NCBI GenBank assembly: GCA_037043455.1
Contig: JAWPHD010001832.1
Coordinates: forward strand, 1-64,000
From: Cyrtodaria siliqua
Lineage: Eukaryota > Mollusca > Bivalvia > Adapedonta > Hiatellidae
Reading direction: 5' to 3'
DNA: 64,000 nt
The translations under genes and the position numbers were made by a program. The notes under the pieces are model-generated. The model saw only the letters and a list, made by a program, of their open reading frames with translations. It had not been told where the DNA came from and made no database searches. Numbering within the stretch: the first letter of the stretch is position 1; each line of letters begins with the position of its first letter. This document shows positions 21,290-32,248 of the stretch, in pieces.

Positions 21290-21478
21290 TGCCATGTGTC
21301 CCTTTAATATGTGTAACTACTTCAAGATTGCCATGTGTCCCTTTAATATGTGTAACTACTTCAAGACTACAATGTGTCCCTTTAATATGTGTAACTACTT
21401 CAAGATTGCCATGTGTCCCTTTAATATGTGTAACTACTTAAAGACTGCCATGTGTCCCTTTAATACGTGCAGTTACAG
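21290..21478. repeat. 39-bp tandem array built from a MITE end, five units
   Basis: ATGTGTCCCTTTAA recurs every 39 bp (21294, 21333, 21372, 21411, 21450), followed by TATGTGTAACTACTTCAAGA. In reverse complement each unit starts AAAGGGACACATGGCAATCTT, the terminal inverted repeat of the MITE at 20347-20671. The open frame is a consequence of the 39-bp length. Confidence 0.85.
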
Positions 21479-21479
21479 C

Positions 21480-22090
21480 AAACTGCACCGTGCAAAGTGC
21501 ATGTTACAAATGTTAAAATATTAATATTTGATATGTCTCTTGTTACAGTTCAGTAGGTGGGTGGGTAATTCAGTATGGTTTTGTCGAGTAAAAACATTTA
21601 TGCGTAGACCTAAAATGTGACCAAATTCATATCTGCGATATGTAGTTAAGATCTCTTTACAAAACATTTCATTATCGTTACTAGCTAAGTTATTTTTTCC
21701 TGTACACTTAACACAATGTCCTTAACATAATGTTTAGGACGACGAAAGAATCCTTTTTCCTCCACGATTAACTCGTGAACGCTTTTAGTATGTTCAACAG
21801 TACTTATCTAATTTAGGTATACGAACCAATGAGAAACTGTTATTACATAATTCAATCCCATACTTCGAAAAACTCATTTGAATTTATATTTGTATTACTG
21901 CGCTTATGCATTAAATGAGTAGCTTGCAGGGCCAAATGGTTAATTAATAGTTCGTGTTTGTGCATACCAATTAGATTTCAACAATAACTGACAAAAGTCG
22001 CGTCCATTTTTCCAGGCGGACGTGATTGTATACACTAACGTGGCCGTGTACGCGACACAAAGTCTGAAACATCTCCGTGAAGGTTTAACA
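21480..22090. other. Intergenic, no feature recognised
   Basis: AT-rich unique-looking DNA with no supportable gene or repeat. Confidence 0.4.
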
Positions 22091-22094
22091 TAAA

Positions 22095-22235
22095 CATAGT
22101 GCAACTTTAACCTTTTTGTGTTTGTGATGTATTATCTTGCTTTTTATTCATCTTTAAAGTTGAACTTTTTTCTCTGTGTGTTTGTGGTTGACTGTCGCCC
22201 TTGAATCTACATTCCTTGTTCGATTTTTATATCTA
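22095..22235 (+). repeat. Dispersed repeat 'R' fragment
   Basis: TTTTTGTGTTTGTGATGT, then TGTGGTTGACTGTCGCCCTTG and CTTGTTCGATTTTTATATCT match the 3' part of the copies near 59640 and 61870. Confidence 0.6.
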
Positions 22236-22479
22236 CTTTAATTTAATTATCAAACAGTTCAAAACATGATGTTTGCAATGATGTTTGCATGATGTTGACA
22301 CATTCCCGACTGAAAAAAATATATCTAAATTACAATGTTTACTTCCCGTTATAACTTACGAATGACATTAATACGTATTGGTACGAAGTTTAATGCATTA
22401 TAAAGTTTGTCTTCAATATCCAATATTCATTCGAATTCAATATGCTAGGATGTGACATGTGTAGTTTATGTTAGTTTAA

Positions 22480-22640
22480 ACAAACGTATTTTATTGCCAA
22501 TATTGTACATACAGAGCAAATATAAACATATATACGATAGAAATATTATAATGACAAATGGGTTGGGTAACAAGTTCTACCAACATTAGATTAAACCCTT
22601 CCTGTAGTTTATGTTTAAAGGGGGTAAGCGATGGAATATT
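22480..22640 (-). mobile_element. 3' tail of a CR1-like LINE, severely truncated
   Basis: The reverse complement (GGAAGGGTTTAATCTAATGT, GTACAATATTGGCAATAAAA) aligns with the 3' UTR of the dead LINE at 31530-31630 (GGAAGGGCCGTAACTAATGT ... CGGCAATAAAA). Only about 150 bp of 3' end is present. Confidence 0.65.
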
Positions 22641-22671
22641 TCTTTCTTTTATTTATTTTCATTAAAGCAGC

Positions 22672-22960
22672 TATCCCGCCAAGAACAGCCAAATTGTACA
22701 ACATAAGTACACCGTTTCTAAACTTACTGACGACGAGGAATACATTTAACTTACATATTTTGAGAATCCAAATTCGATAGACACAATATAAACGGCTTTA
22801 ACCAGCCAGACGTAACCTCAAAACTGTTGCGTCTAATTAAGATTTTCAAACTCATAATTCATTTTACGCATATTCAATTACGGGTATTTTAAGAACCTGT
22901 GAAAAGAACTGTACTTTTAATCGGCAAATATACATTATTAGATGACTCGAACACATGGAC
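22672..22960 (-). repeat. Dispersed repeat 'S', copy 2
   Basis: Starts GCTATCCCGCCAAGAACAGCC on the plus strand, the reverse complement of the 3' end of copy 1, and continues in parallel to ATTCAATTACGGGTATTTTAA. Confidence 0.75.
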
Positions 22961-23191
22961 AGAGTTTTGATACTCGGTTTTGTAGCGTATTTTGCCGTTT
23001 TTTGGCCGTTTAGTTTCATTAAGTTAACCAGTTATTGACTTATCTACTGTACATGTTTGTGTATCCTACTATATAATTATCCCGCACAACTTACTTAAAC
23101 ATAAATAATGTTCGTGATAACCGGTTTTTATTTTAAACACACTAGCCTACCATTATATATTACGACACGTTCACGTTTTGATAATATGATT

Positions 23192-23440
23192 AACAGAACA
23201 GAACAGAACAGAACATACTTTTATTGACTTGTACGTTAAGTACATCATCAAAACATATATACAACAAATAACATATATACAACAATTACAAAATACATAT
23301 TTAAATCACGTGTAACATACAAAGTATATGATTTATATACAGACATATATCAGCTCTAAAGCGGATGATCTATAAAGTGTTCACACTAACCAGGGTCAAT
23401 AAGCGCTTTGAGGATCCGAATCACTGAGAAGTGTTACATA
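23192..23440 (-). mobile_element. Probable truncated LINE 3' end with AACAG-type tail
   Basis: Four AACAG units are followed by TACTTTTATTGACTTG and AT-rich DNA. This is the reverse complement of a LINE 3' UTR ending in TGTTC repeats. No coding part survives. Confidence 0.45.
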
Positions 23441-23444
23441 TTAG

Positions 23445-25880
23445 CACGGGAGTTAATTCTATATTGTAACACAAAGGCAGACTGAGCTGATTAAATTACG
23501 TATGAGCTAATTAATAGTGTAACGCAAACGCTGACTGGGCTAAAATACATACGATAACATATAATAAAACACTGTTTATCTAGGTCCAATACGGCTCAGG
23601 TCCTCCTTATATGTAGTCATGTTTGACCTAGTACATGGCATTTCTGTTTCTTTTTCGGTGTACACATGTTTTCAGAGGAGATCTAAGGTAACAAATAAAT
23701 GGGGGCTTATCTTTTGGAAAACACGAGGTATCCATTCACAATGCACAACAAAAGGAAGTTAGTTCATAGTCCGTTTGTATCATATAAAGGAGTACTCTAT
23801 TTATTATTCAGCTGCCGAAGGTTAACAGACGTTTTATTTGCTGAAATGAGGTTTTCGTAAATCAGTCTCCTGACGTGTAGCAAGTAATACTACGATATGT
23901 ATATTAGCGACAAAACGTTCATTAGTCTCTGTAGCGCAGCTTATTGAGGCGTCGTGTTAATGTCGTGGAAGTGAGGGTTCAAGCCTGCTGATTGACCTTT
24001 CCTTTTTCCTTTTTTTCCTAAATTTTCATTATTATGGTTTTCATTATTGCAAATGGTAAGGTGTAAATGCACAGTTCCTTTACATTTTTTCACGTTGATA
24101 ACGCAATCTTATAATTATACCTGGTAGCAGTGAACAGTGTGCATGTGTTTCACGCTAAAGCACACGTATCCCATACATGTGAACAATTGCATTTCTGTGC
24201 TGATGTGTACTTCTAGCACGTCGTGTTACAAGGGTGAATTGTAATCAATAAGTAAGGCATGTCAAGGTATTTGAACAAAAGAAGCGAGGTCGTCCACATT
24301 GATTCAACATGTCTGGTAGGAAGAAATGATAATAACAAATCGGGAAGAATGTGTCTAGTAAGAAAAACGGTCGAGGCGTGTTTATGTCTCCATGACAACT
24401 TTTTTTTTTCAATATTGTTTTAACACCCGTGACTTGATTATTATGTTGACAGTTTGTCTCTTGGCAGCTATTTTACGCTTGCGTAAAACCTTGACCTTGC
24501 TGTCTCCCATTTATGCGCTGCATTCTAAAATTAGCATTTGTATGTGTATGTATTTATAGCCGCAAACGTGAGTTCTATTTAAAGTGTTAAGAAATTAGAT
24601 AGCACCTATCTTTTCAGTTAAATCACGTTTCTGTCAAAACATATCACGTTTCTGTCAAAACATAAAGCGATTTTGGTACGTGCAAGGACCGTAGGTATAA
24701 TTAAGAATAATTGGAAAACGAAAGTAGAACAATAGAACGAAAACGAAAGTAGAACAATAGAACTGAGGCAATTTGAAAACGAAAATAAAATACCAGAACT
24801 TCATATATTTTTTGTTTTTTGTTGCTCATATTTTCAAAATTATCTGTGTGGTAGAGGTTTATCATTTATCTATGACCATTAACAACGATTACCCAAATAA
24901 GACCCGGAAGTTCTGAAGTGCCCCCTCAGGTTTCTTCGTTGAAATAGGCGTATAATTGATCATAAGAGATACAATATGCGATTCGGAATAACACAAACAT
25001 CAATACATTTTATCATTAAAGAGAAATACATGCTTGTATAACGTGAAAAGTAAAAATAGCATTATATAAGACCAACTCACCAGCACTACACTTGTTATTA
25101 TCAATCAGGTATGACGTAAAACGTCTGGTTCCCGGACTACGCTCCTAAAGAGATACACAGTTTATACGTTTATACATAAGTAAGTAAGTGTATAGCTTAT
25201 TAAAGTGGCTTGTGCATATACCATTAAAAAAATAATAATAATTAAAAAAAATAAACTTACATGAATAATAGTAAATCCACCTGGCCCAGTGGGCCTATAA
25301 GTCACTATCTATAAATTCCAGTATTACGAGCACATAATATAAACAGAAAGTATAGCACTGTTATGTTATGCGGCTTTCGTTTTTACTTAGTTTATTATTT
25401 GAAGTTTGATGCTTGCCTCCAGAACTGAACCAGAAGATCGATAAGATCGATCTATTAAACACGTATTTTGATGAGTTAAGTCATACAACGAATACTGTTA
25501 TCCCCGTGTCCTACACCAAAAGTTCGTTTTCCTTATGTTATAAATAAATCCGACATAATAGAAAGAACTAACGTTAGACCATCGTTATATATACCCGATA
25601 TTTTAAAAATAGGCAATACAACTAACTGGAAGGAAAGTGGATATTTAGTCTTTATTTTGAAAAACCAACTGCGCCAAATGTTTTTGCGCATCATAAAATG
25701 CTGACCGGACGATGGTTTTCTGGAGTTCAGGAAAATATAACGAAGAAAGAAAAACCAAGCGTCTGTTTATAAAATACGGTGCCATACATAACTTTATTTA
25801 CACGTGTTCTTCAAATACCCCAATCTCTACCCAGAGTATGTGAGTATGTGAGAGCAAGGAACGATAACTCTACGTGGAGA
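23445..25880. other. Long intergenic stretch, mostly unassigned
   Basis: No credible exon. At 23925-23995 there is a tRNA-like sequence (TAGCGCAGC... GGTTCAAGCC) whose acceptor arms do not pair, so a pseudogene. Near 24625-24665 a 20-bp piece (TCACGTTTCTGTCAAAACAT) is repeated, and near 24720-24765 a 23-bp piece (ACGAAAGTAGAACAATAGAA) is repeated. Confidence 0.4.
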
Positions 25881-25884
25881 TTGC

Positions 25885-26160
25885 AAATACCCGTGATTTA
25901 ATATGCGTAAATGGTGACACTTAATTCGACGCTGGCTGGTTAGTCGTTTATATTGTGTCAAAATAGTTTGGATTCTGAAAATATATAGGTAAATTATAAT
26001 ATTTATGTATATATATAAATATATATAGATCCTAGATGGGGAAAAAACATTTATACAGTGCTACAGTTTATAAAATATTTCCTCACCCGTAATATATATA
26101 GATCCTATATTATATAGGTCGTCAGTAGGTTTGCACATATGGCGGGATTGCTACTTTAAT
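25885..26160 (+). repeat. Dispersed repeat 'S', copy 3 (with AT-rich insertion)
   Basis: Shares ATACCCGTGATTTAATATGC, GCTGGCTGGTTAG and TTTATATTGTG with the other copies and ends GGCGGGATTGCTAC. About 100 bp of AT-rich sequence (25985-26110) interrupts it. Confidence 0.65.
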
Positions 26161-26427
26161 ATCCAATTAATCGATCGTAATTTTGTGTACTAATTTCCAC
26201 ATACTGCTTAATACATACGTGTACTTTACAATGCTGTTACATTAGGTAAACACGACATTAAACAAAAAGATAACCAGCTTTACTAAAAAGATAAAATCTT
26301 AAAATATATTCCTATATACAGAGATCTAAAAACGTCATTTTTGTATTATTATATGTTCTAGTGTTCTTGTTAAGACCTATATCCAGTCAATTTGCATATA
26401 TACTTCATTTTATTTTTAAAAAATGGT

Positions 26428-26815
26428 GGGAGGTGTGGTGAGTCGTGTGTATGTGTTTGGGGTTGGGGGGTGTGGGGGGATATTTCCAGTCTATTGTATT
26501 TGGGTGGGTTTCGGAGTGAGTCGTGTGTGTGTGTGGATGAGGGGGCGGGGTATTTTCAGCCTATTGTATTTGGATGAGAGTTGAATGAGTCATGTGGAGG
26601 TGTGGGGTTGGTGGGTGATGCAGTGTGGGGTATTTCCAGCCTATTGTATTTGGATGAGAGTTGAGTGAGTCATGTGGAGGGTGGGGTAGGTGGGTGATGC
26701 AGTGTGGGGTATTTCCAGCCTATTGTATTTGGATGAGAGTTGAGTGAGTCATGTGGAGGGTTGGGGTAGGTGGGTGATGCAGTGTGGGGTATTTCCAGCC
26801 TATTGTATTTGGGAG
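26428..26815. repeat. ~80-bp G-rich minisatellite, ~5 units
   Basis: Each unit contains TATTTCCAGCCTATTGTATT followed by TGGATGAGAGTTGAGTGAGT and CATGTGGAGG. Units 3-5 are nearly identical; the first is diverged. Confidence 0.9.
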
Positions 26816-26907
26816 GGAGGTGGTGAGGAGGAAAATGTATATAAATATTTGCTCCTGTTCAATTGCACGAGGAAATGCTTTATTCAAGGTGTTTATTCAA
26901 CATAATG

Positions 26908-27034
26908 AAATAATAATAATAATAATAATCGATTATTATTAATAATAATAATAATAATAATGATAATAATCGATTATTAATAATAATAATAATAATAATA
27001 ATCGATTATTAATAATATTAATAATAATAATAAA
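26908..27034. repeat. AAT/ATT microsatellite with ATCGAT hinges
   Basis: Runs of AAT and ATT alternate around ATCGATTATT hinges three times, giving nested palindromes. Confidence 0.95.
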
Positions 27035-27221
27035 TCAGCAATAACATTTTTTTCTCTAAAAACTCAAAGAATTTACAGTTGTTTTTTTTGGCTTTTCGAC
27101 AAACTGCTCTTATGGATCAGACATTTTTAGCAATTAAAATGCAATGATTGGAAAGAAAAATTAATGTGGGTGGTTTTGACATGAATACAATGTTTATGCA
27201 GTGCACTGATTATTGTAGGCG

Positions 27222-27560
27222 TGTTTAAGGTAGCTATCCCGCCAACAACAGCCAACATTTACAACATATGTACACTGTTTCCCGCCAACAACAGTCAACA
27301 TTTACAACATATTTACACTGTTTCCAAACCTACTAACGACGAGAATAAATTACCTATTTTGAGAATCAAACCTATAAACCTTTTCAACTAGCCAGGCCAA
27401 ACCCCAAAACTAGACTGAGTTAAGAGTTACCAATAAGCATATTCAATCACGGATATTTTAAGAATCCGTGAATACATATTTACTTTTAATCGACACATAT
27501 ACATTATATGAACTGAACATTTGGATAGAGCTTAGACAAACAGTTTTGCAATGTAATGTT
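27222..27560 (-). repeat. Dispersed repeat 'S', copy 4 (internal 48-bp duplication)
   Basis: Reverse orientation. CCCGCCAACAACAGCCAACA and its neighbours are duplicated in tandem at 27237-27332; the rest parallels copy 2. Confidence 0.75.
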
Positions 27561-27682
27561 GCCGTTTTATTTGGCGAGTTAGTTTCTTTAAAGGAGAATT
27601 TCGCGAAATCCCCGCAAATGAGATACATTTAAGTTTGTTCTTAAATGTTTAGTATTAGGTCTGTGATGTTAGTTATTTAAGG

Positions 27683-28252
27683 ACTAATCTAAGTTGCATA
27701 TCGACACACTTGGTGTTTGTTCCTGGTAAGAGTCATTATGTCAGTGGGATGATGACTCGTAATGATTTAAATCTACAGTTGATGCAATATTGTGTGACTG
27801 ATATTTTTCCAAGAACTAAGTGTCATTATTACATACGAACAATTACTCATTTGCTTGACTTCCTCACCACGATATTTCCTGATGTGTACTTTTATACGCC
27901 GACGAGGCTATTGAGTTCAAGGATATAAAGATCTTTGAAAAGTACATCGGATGTAAATATGGGACGCCGTTTTCGCATTTATTTCAATATATGTTATTAT
28001 ATTTAATCAATTCTTTCCTGATAGAATTTGTATCTGACAACGAAAAAGTGAAACTCATTTTCAAAGAATATGAACTTTTTAAATGTACTGGACACTTGAT
28101 CCAAAATGCGTTAAAAAAAATCGAAATAATTAAAAAGTACCAATCACTTTGTTTATTTCAGTATAGAACTTTACTCAACTGTTTAAGCATGTTCGTAAAA
28201 AAAAAGTTGATGTTTTTTGTTATCACATTATTTAAATATGTATCTCACTGAG
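27683..28252 (+). pseudogene. Decayed coding stretch of unknown family, one frameshift
   Basis: Two plus-strand frames join naturally at a single frameshift near 27897-27902. The first ends THLLDFLTTIFPDVYFYT and the second continues DEAIEFKDIKIFEKYIGCKY, then EYELFKCTGHLIQNALKK. Together they cover about 180 residues without internal stops. The composition is protein-like, unlike the surrounding AT-rich DNA. There is no ATG at the 5' end. I do not recognise the family. It could also be an exon with a sequencing error, or part of a mobile element. Confidence 0.4.
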
Positions 28253-28469
28253 TTTTACAGTACTCAGTGTATGACAACATGATTCTCATATTATATTTAA
28301 ATAATTATGCATGAACGTTTACTTATTTCAGATATCAATTTAAATATTGCTTTTTCTATTTAGCACAATTATAAGATGGTAACTAATCAGCCAAGTTAGG
28401 CTGAGTACAATCCAGCTTTGCATAATGTTGCCTATATATGCTTTATATATGTACTTTTGTGTTACCTAT

Positions 28470-28664
28470 CATTACGTGGTCCCGTCTTAATTCCATTAAG
28501 CAATGTGAAAGCTTATATTAGCATGATTTTATAACGGATATTTCGACAATAAAACACGTTTAAAAATATTTTTTACTGGAAAAATGTGACAACCTGTTTA
28601 AAATTACCTATTAAATATTTTAATTTTACAATATGGAAACGTGTTAAGCCGAAATTAAGGTTTA
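28470..28664 (+). repeat. Dispersed ~195-bp repeat, copy 1
   Basis: AGCTTATATTAGCA, TTTTATAACGGATATTTCG, AACCTGTTTAAAA and TTTTAATTTTACAATAT follow in the same order and spacing at 56070-56264, same strand. Confidence 0.85.
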
Positions 28665-28902
28665 CATTTTGGTGGAAATGCGATTGTATCGAAGTAAACT
28701 AACAAACGGTTGGGAGCTTACAGCGTATTTAATGTTTAATACAAGCCTTCTAATCCATGTGGTACGGTGGGCATTGTCAATTTACCAAATGTTTTGCAAA
28801 TCTTAATAAAAATCCACTTACCAGCTTCCGAATCGAGCTTCCGTGTATGTAAACGGATACATATTGGCGCGTGCGCGTGACGTAGGCTGCTACCTTGAAA
28901 AC

Positions 28903-28996
28903 ACAACCGTCACAGTGAGTCATCAAAACCGCAAATAAAAACTTAATCTGTAACCGGCACAAGAGTGAGTCACCACTATAGCAAATAAAACTTAAT
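28903..28996. repeat. Two diverged units of the 51-bp satellite
   Basis: CAGTGAGTCATCAAAACCG.AAAT...ACTTAATCTGTAA and GTGAGTCACCACTATAGCAA align with the satellite at 31631-45819. The minus frame gives CRLQIKFLFAVLMTHCDG, close to the satellite's repeated peptide. These units lie 2.6 kb outside the array, across the dead LINE. Confidence 0.8.
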
Positions 28997-29441
28997 AAAA
29001 ACTTTCAATTATGTACTGCTGTACCCAGGGTTCATAAAGTACATCTATATGTTTTAATTAACTACACATTTTATCTTACTTCTATTTTGTTAAATCCGTG
29101 GCCAATATATTCCAATAAAAATAAACTGTAGACATCGCTTTGTATTGTTCTAAAGCCATCTTTAATAAAGATGTTTGTGCTTTAAATGACAAATTACTGT
29201 TATTTAAGTGGCCATATACCATTTATTGTTTAACATTCTGCCGGTACAATTTATAACATGACACCGGCAGCATGGTTATCACATCCTCTCTCTCTCTCTC
29301 CAAAATATTCCATAGAACAAAACGTTTGAAGTAATTTATGCGGTAAAAAACATTGATTTTATCAGTATTCGCAACATAAACCCATCCACCCTCTCCTGTT
29401 ATTGAAAACAGTGTTTTTTTTTTTTTATGTTGTGTTTTCAG

Positions 29442-29561
29442 AACACGGAGACTTTAAACGTTTCAGTCTGGTTCTTCCGTCACGGCTTCAACAGGGTTTA
29501 CAGCAATCCACATTCGGAATTTCCTCATGGTGGCGTCAATTTTTCGCGGTCACAGCACTGA
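29442..29561 (+). pseudogene. Possible histidine acid phosphatase exon relic
   Basis: After a good acceptor (TTATGTTGTGTTTTCAG), a 39-codon frame reads TETLNVSVWFFRHG and then VYSNPHSEFPHGG before TGA. In acid phosphatases the first catalytic motif is a hydrophobic strand then RHGDR, followed by a P-rich loop and a (W/F)PQG turn. Here the D of RHGDR is lost and a residue or two is missing, so it would be inactive. Neighbouring exons were not found. The match rests on motif memory. Confidence 0.35.
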
Positions 29562-29715
29562 CTTATTATTGTGTAGTTAATAAAAATGTTGACGTTTTGA
29601 ATACAAGAACTTTCAATTAGGTACAATTGTCTTTGTAAACTGTTGTATCCGGGGTTCATATAGGGCAGTTTTTCGCGGTCACAGCAATGACTTATTGTGT
29701 AGATAATAAGAATTA

Positions 29716-31630
29716 TATCCAAAGCATTCGATAGGGTATGACATAAAGCGCTTTTATTTAAACTGAAGCAAAACGGAGTTCATGGTATTTAGGTCTTACT
29801 TTCTTGGATTAAAAGTTACCTGAAAGGGAATGTAGCGACATAGCCAAACACAAGCTCTTTTATTGAGAGTTCTGAAAAACTTGAAAAAAGGTGAAAGAAT
29901 TATTAAAATCGGATGATAAACTATTTTGATAATTATTTCACCCTTTTCCAAGTTTTTTAGAACTTTCAATAATAAAGATGTTTGGCTGTGTCGCTATATT
30001 CCCTTTAATAATAGGGCAACACGCATTTGTCGGAAACGCGTATTCTGAAATCAAAGACATAACCTCGGGCGTTCCTCAAGGCTTTGAACTCGGACCCCTT
30101 TTGTTTTTAATATATGTTAATGATATATCCGAAAATATGTTAAGCATAGCTCGTTTGTTTGCCGATGATGGTTCTTTGTCAGTACCCACTTCACAAATTG
30201 ATGATATGGAGGGTATTCTAAACCATGCTTTGAACATTGTTTCAAATTGGTCAAAAACATGGTTAGTTCAGTTAAACGCCAGTAATACTGAAGCATTGTT
30301 TTTGTCAAAAAACCAATGAACAGCGTCGGCCTAATCTTATTTTAGATAACACCCAGTTGTCGTTTGTTGAACATCATAAACATTTAGGTCTTACTTTTGA
30401 GCCATGGTGTCATAGGGCATATGCATATCGAAAATATCTCTCTTTCGGCTTCCAAAATCATTGGAAATATGGATTTTTTGAAATTTACACTAAGTCGTAA
30501 GGCATTAAATCAAATTTGTTTATCGTATGTCCGTCCCATCTTAGAATATGCTGCTATTGCTTGGGATGGCTGCAGCGAATATGAAAAAATAAACTTGAAA
30601 CATTACAATATGAAGCTGCGCGTATTGTGACCGGTCTTACCCATTCAGTATCTATTGTTAATTCAATGAATGCAATAGGGTGGCTAACGTTATCAGAACG
30701 GCGTCAGTTCCAAAAAAAATATGTTGAATATAAAATGAAAAACGGAACAGTGCCTGAATAACTGACAAATCTACTGCCAAGAACCGTAGCGGAAGAGACT
30801 CCATATCTCCTCAGGAACGCAGAAAAATTCTCGCAGACTTCAGTTAGAACATCTATTTCTATGAATTCATTTATTCCATCAGCTATGAACCTCTGGAATG
30901 ATTTACATTTAGATATTAGAAATTCCGGCTCATTAAACATATTCAAAGATCAGCTTATGCCAACAATGTTTACTAGTTCAATTGTTCCTAGTTTTTACTT
31001 ATCTGGTGTACGTTTTTTATCTGTTATGCATGCTAGGATAAGAAATTCATATTGTAATCTCAATAATGATCTATTTCAAAACCATTAATGCGAATCGCCT
31101 CAATTCAATTGCGGTCAGGGTAATGAAGATGCAAATAATTTCTTCTTTGAATGTATGTAATTCAATGTTGAAAGGCTCAAACTCTTCCAGTCAACACGTT
31201 CGTTTCATCAATTAAGATCAAATACATTATTGTTTGGAAGGTTACATCTTACTACACTAGAAAATGGTTTGATTTTTAAATCTGTTCAAAACTTTATTAG
31301 AGATAGTCATCGATTTATTTAGGTTTGCCATTAAACTTTATCTGTTCTGATAAACTGGAGCAATGTCACGTGTGTTGCTTTATTCTTTCTTCCACATCTA
31401 CTTTGCAGTTATGTTTCATTTTTATTTTCTTATTATCTTAATCTTATGTTCTGTTACATATCATGTTGTAGTTAATCCAGCTTATTTATACGTGTTAATA
31501 GCAATTGCCATTCATTATATTTGTTAAAACTCCATTGTAGGGAAGGGCCGTAACTAATGTGGGTAGCACTTGTGGTCTGACCCAATTGCATTGCACTTGT
31601 ACATATACGGCAATAAAATGTGTTTAAATC
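29716..31630 (+). mobile_element. Dead CR1/Jockey-like LINE, 5' truncated, interrupted by a MITE
   Basis: It starts inside the reverse transcriptase at SKAFDRV (29718) and continues FKLKQNGVHG and LSWIKSYL. A MITE follows (29823-30006). Then come SGVPQGFELGPLLFLIYVND, LFADDGSL (the FADD catalytic box), ALNQICLSYVRPILEYAAI, a GWLTLSERR region and FIPSAMNLWNDLHLDIRNSG. At least three frameshifts and several stops kill it. The 3' UTR ends CGGCAATAAAATGTG, directly at the first satellite unit. The FADD box and the arrangement fit the CR1/Jockey/Rex group. Confidence 0.85.
29823..30006. mobile_element. 184-bp hairpin MITE inside the LINE
   Basis: Begins AAAGGGAATGTAGCGACATA and ends with the reverse complement of AAAGGGAATATAGCGACACA. 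Complementarity continues for about 80 bp per arm around a short AT-rich loop. It splits the LINE reverse transcriptase between SWIKSYL and RQHAFVGNAYSE, so it is younger than the LINE. No target duplication is obvious. Confidence 0.88.
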
Positions 31631-32069
31631 AATGACCATTTAATCTGTAATTGTCATTAACAGTGGGTCACCACTATCGCACATGAACACACTACCGCAA
31701 ATGAATACTGACTTTGTAATCGCCACCAACAGCGAGTCACCACTACCGCAAATGAACACTGACTTTGTAATCGCCACCAACAGCGAGTCACCACTACAGC
31801 AAATGAACACTGACTTTGTAATCGTCATGAACTACCGCAAATGAACACTGACTTTGTAATCGCCACCAACAGCGAGTCACCACTACAGCAAATGAACACT
31901 GAAGTTGTAATCGCCACCAACAGCGAGTCACCACTTCCGCAAATGAACGCACTACCGCAAATATACACTTAATCTGTAATCTACACCAACAGTGGGTCAG
32001 CACTATCGCACATGAACACATAATCTTTAATTGCAACCAACAGCGAACTATTGCAAATGAACACTGATT

Positions 32070-32248
32070 TTAAAATAATGTACTACTGAGCTTATGAATA
32101 TTGAGTTCTGCTCAACCCGGGACTATGGGGCGTGAGCGGTAGCGAGCATATTTCAATACCGTTCATGAACAGTCTCAATCAAACCGAGACTGCAATATTT
32201 CGTATGTATCGTGTTCGGCCGTTTCCAAAGGTCTACTCTCATACTCTT
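32070..32248 (+). mobile_element. Hairpin repeat 'H', copy 1, inserted in the satellite
   Basis: TTGAGTTCTGCTCAACCCGG, CGTTCATGAACAGTCTCAAT, then the stem CAGTCTC/GAGACTG and TCGTGTTCGGCCGTTTCC. It interrupts a satellite unit between CACTGATTT and TTTGTAATCGCC, with a few T's shared on both sides. The same repeat is at 55358 (+), 57487 (+), 58964 (-), 60612 (+) and 63428 (-). Confidence 0.85.

Noticed and set aside
26392..26577. 61-codon ORF with GWGVWG
   Set aside because: Falls in the G-rich 80-bp minisatellite.
30001..30319. ORF starting MFGCVAIFPL as a gene start
   Set aside because: Its first residues lie in the MITE; the rest is the interior of a dead LINE reverse transcriptase.
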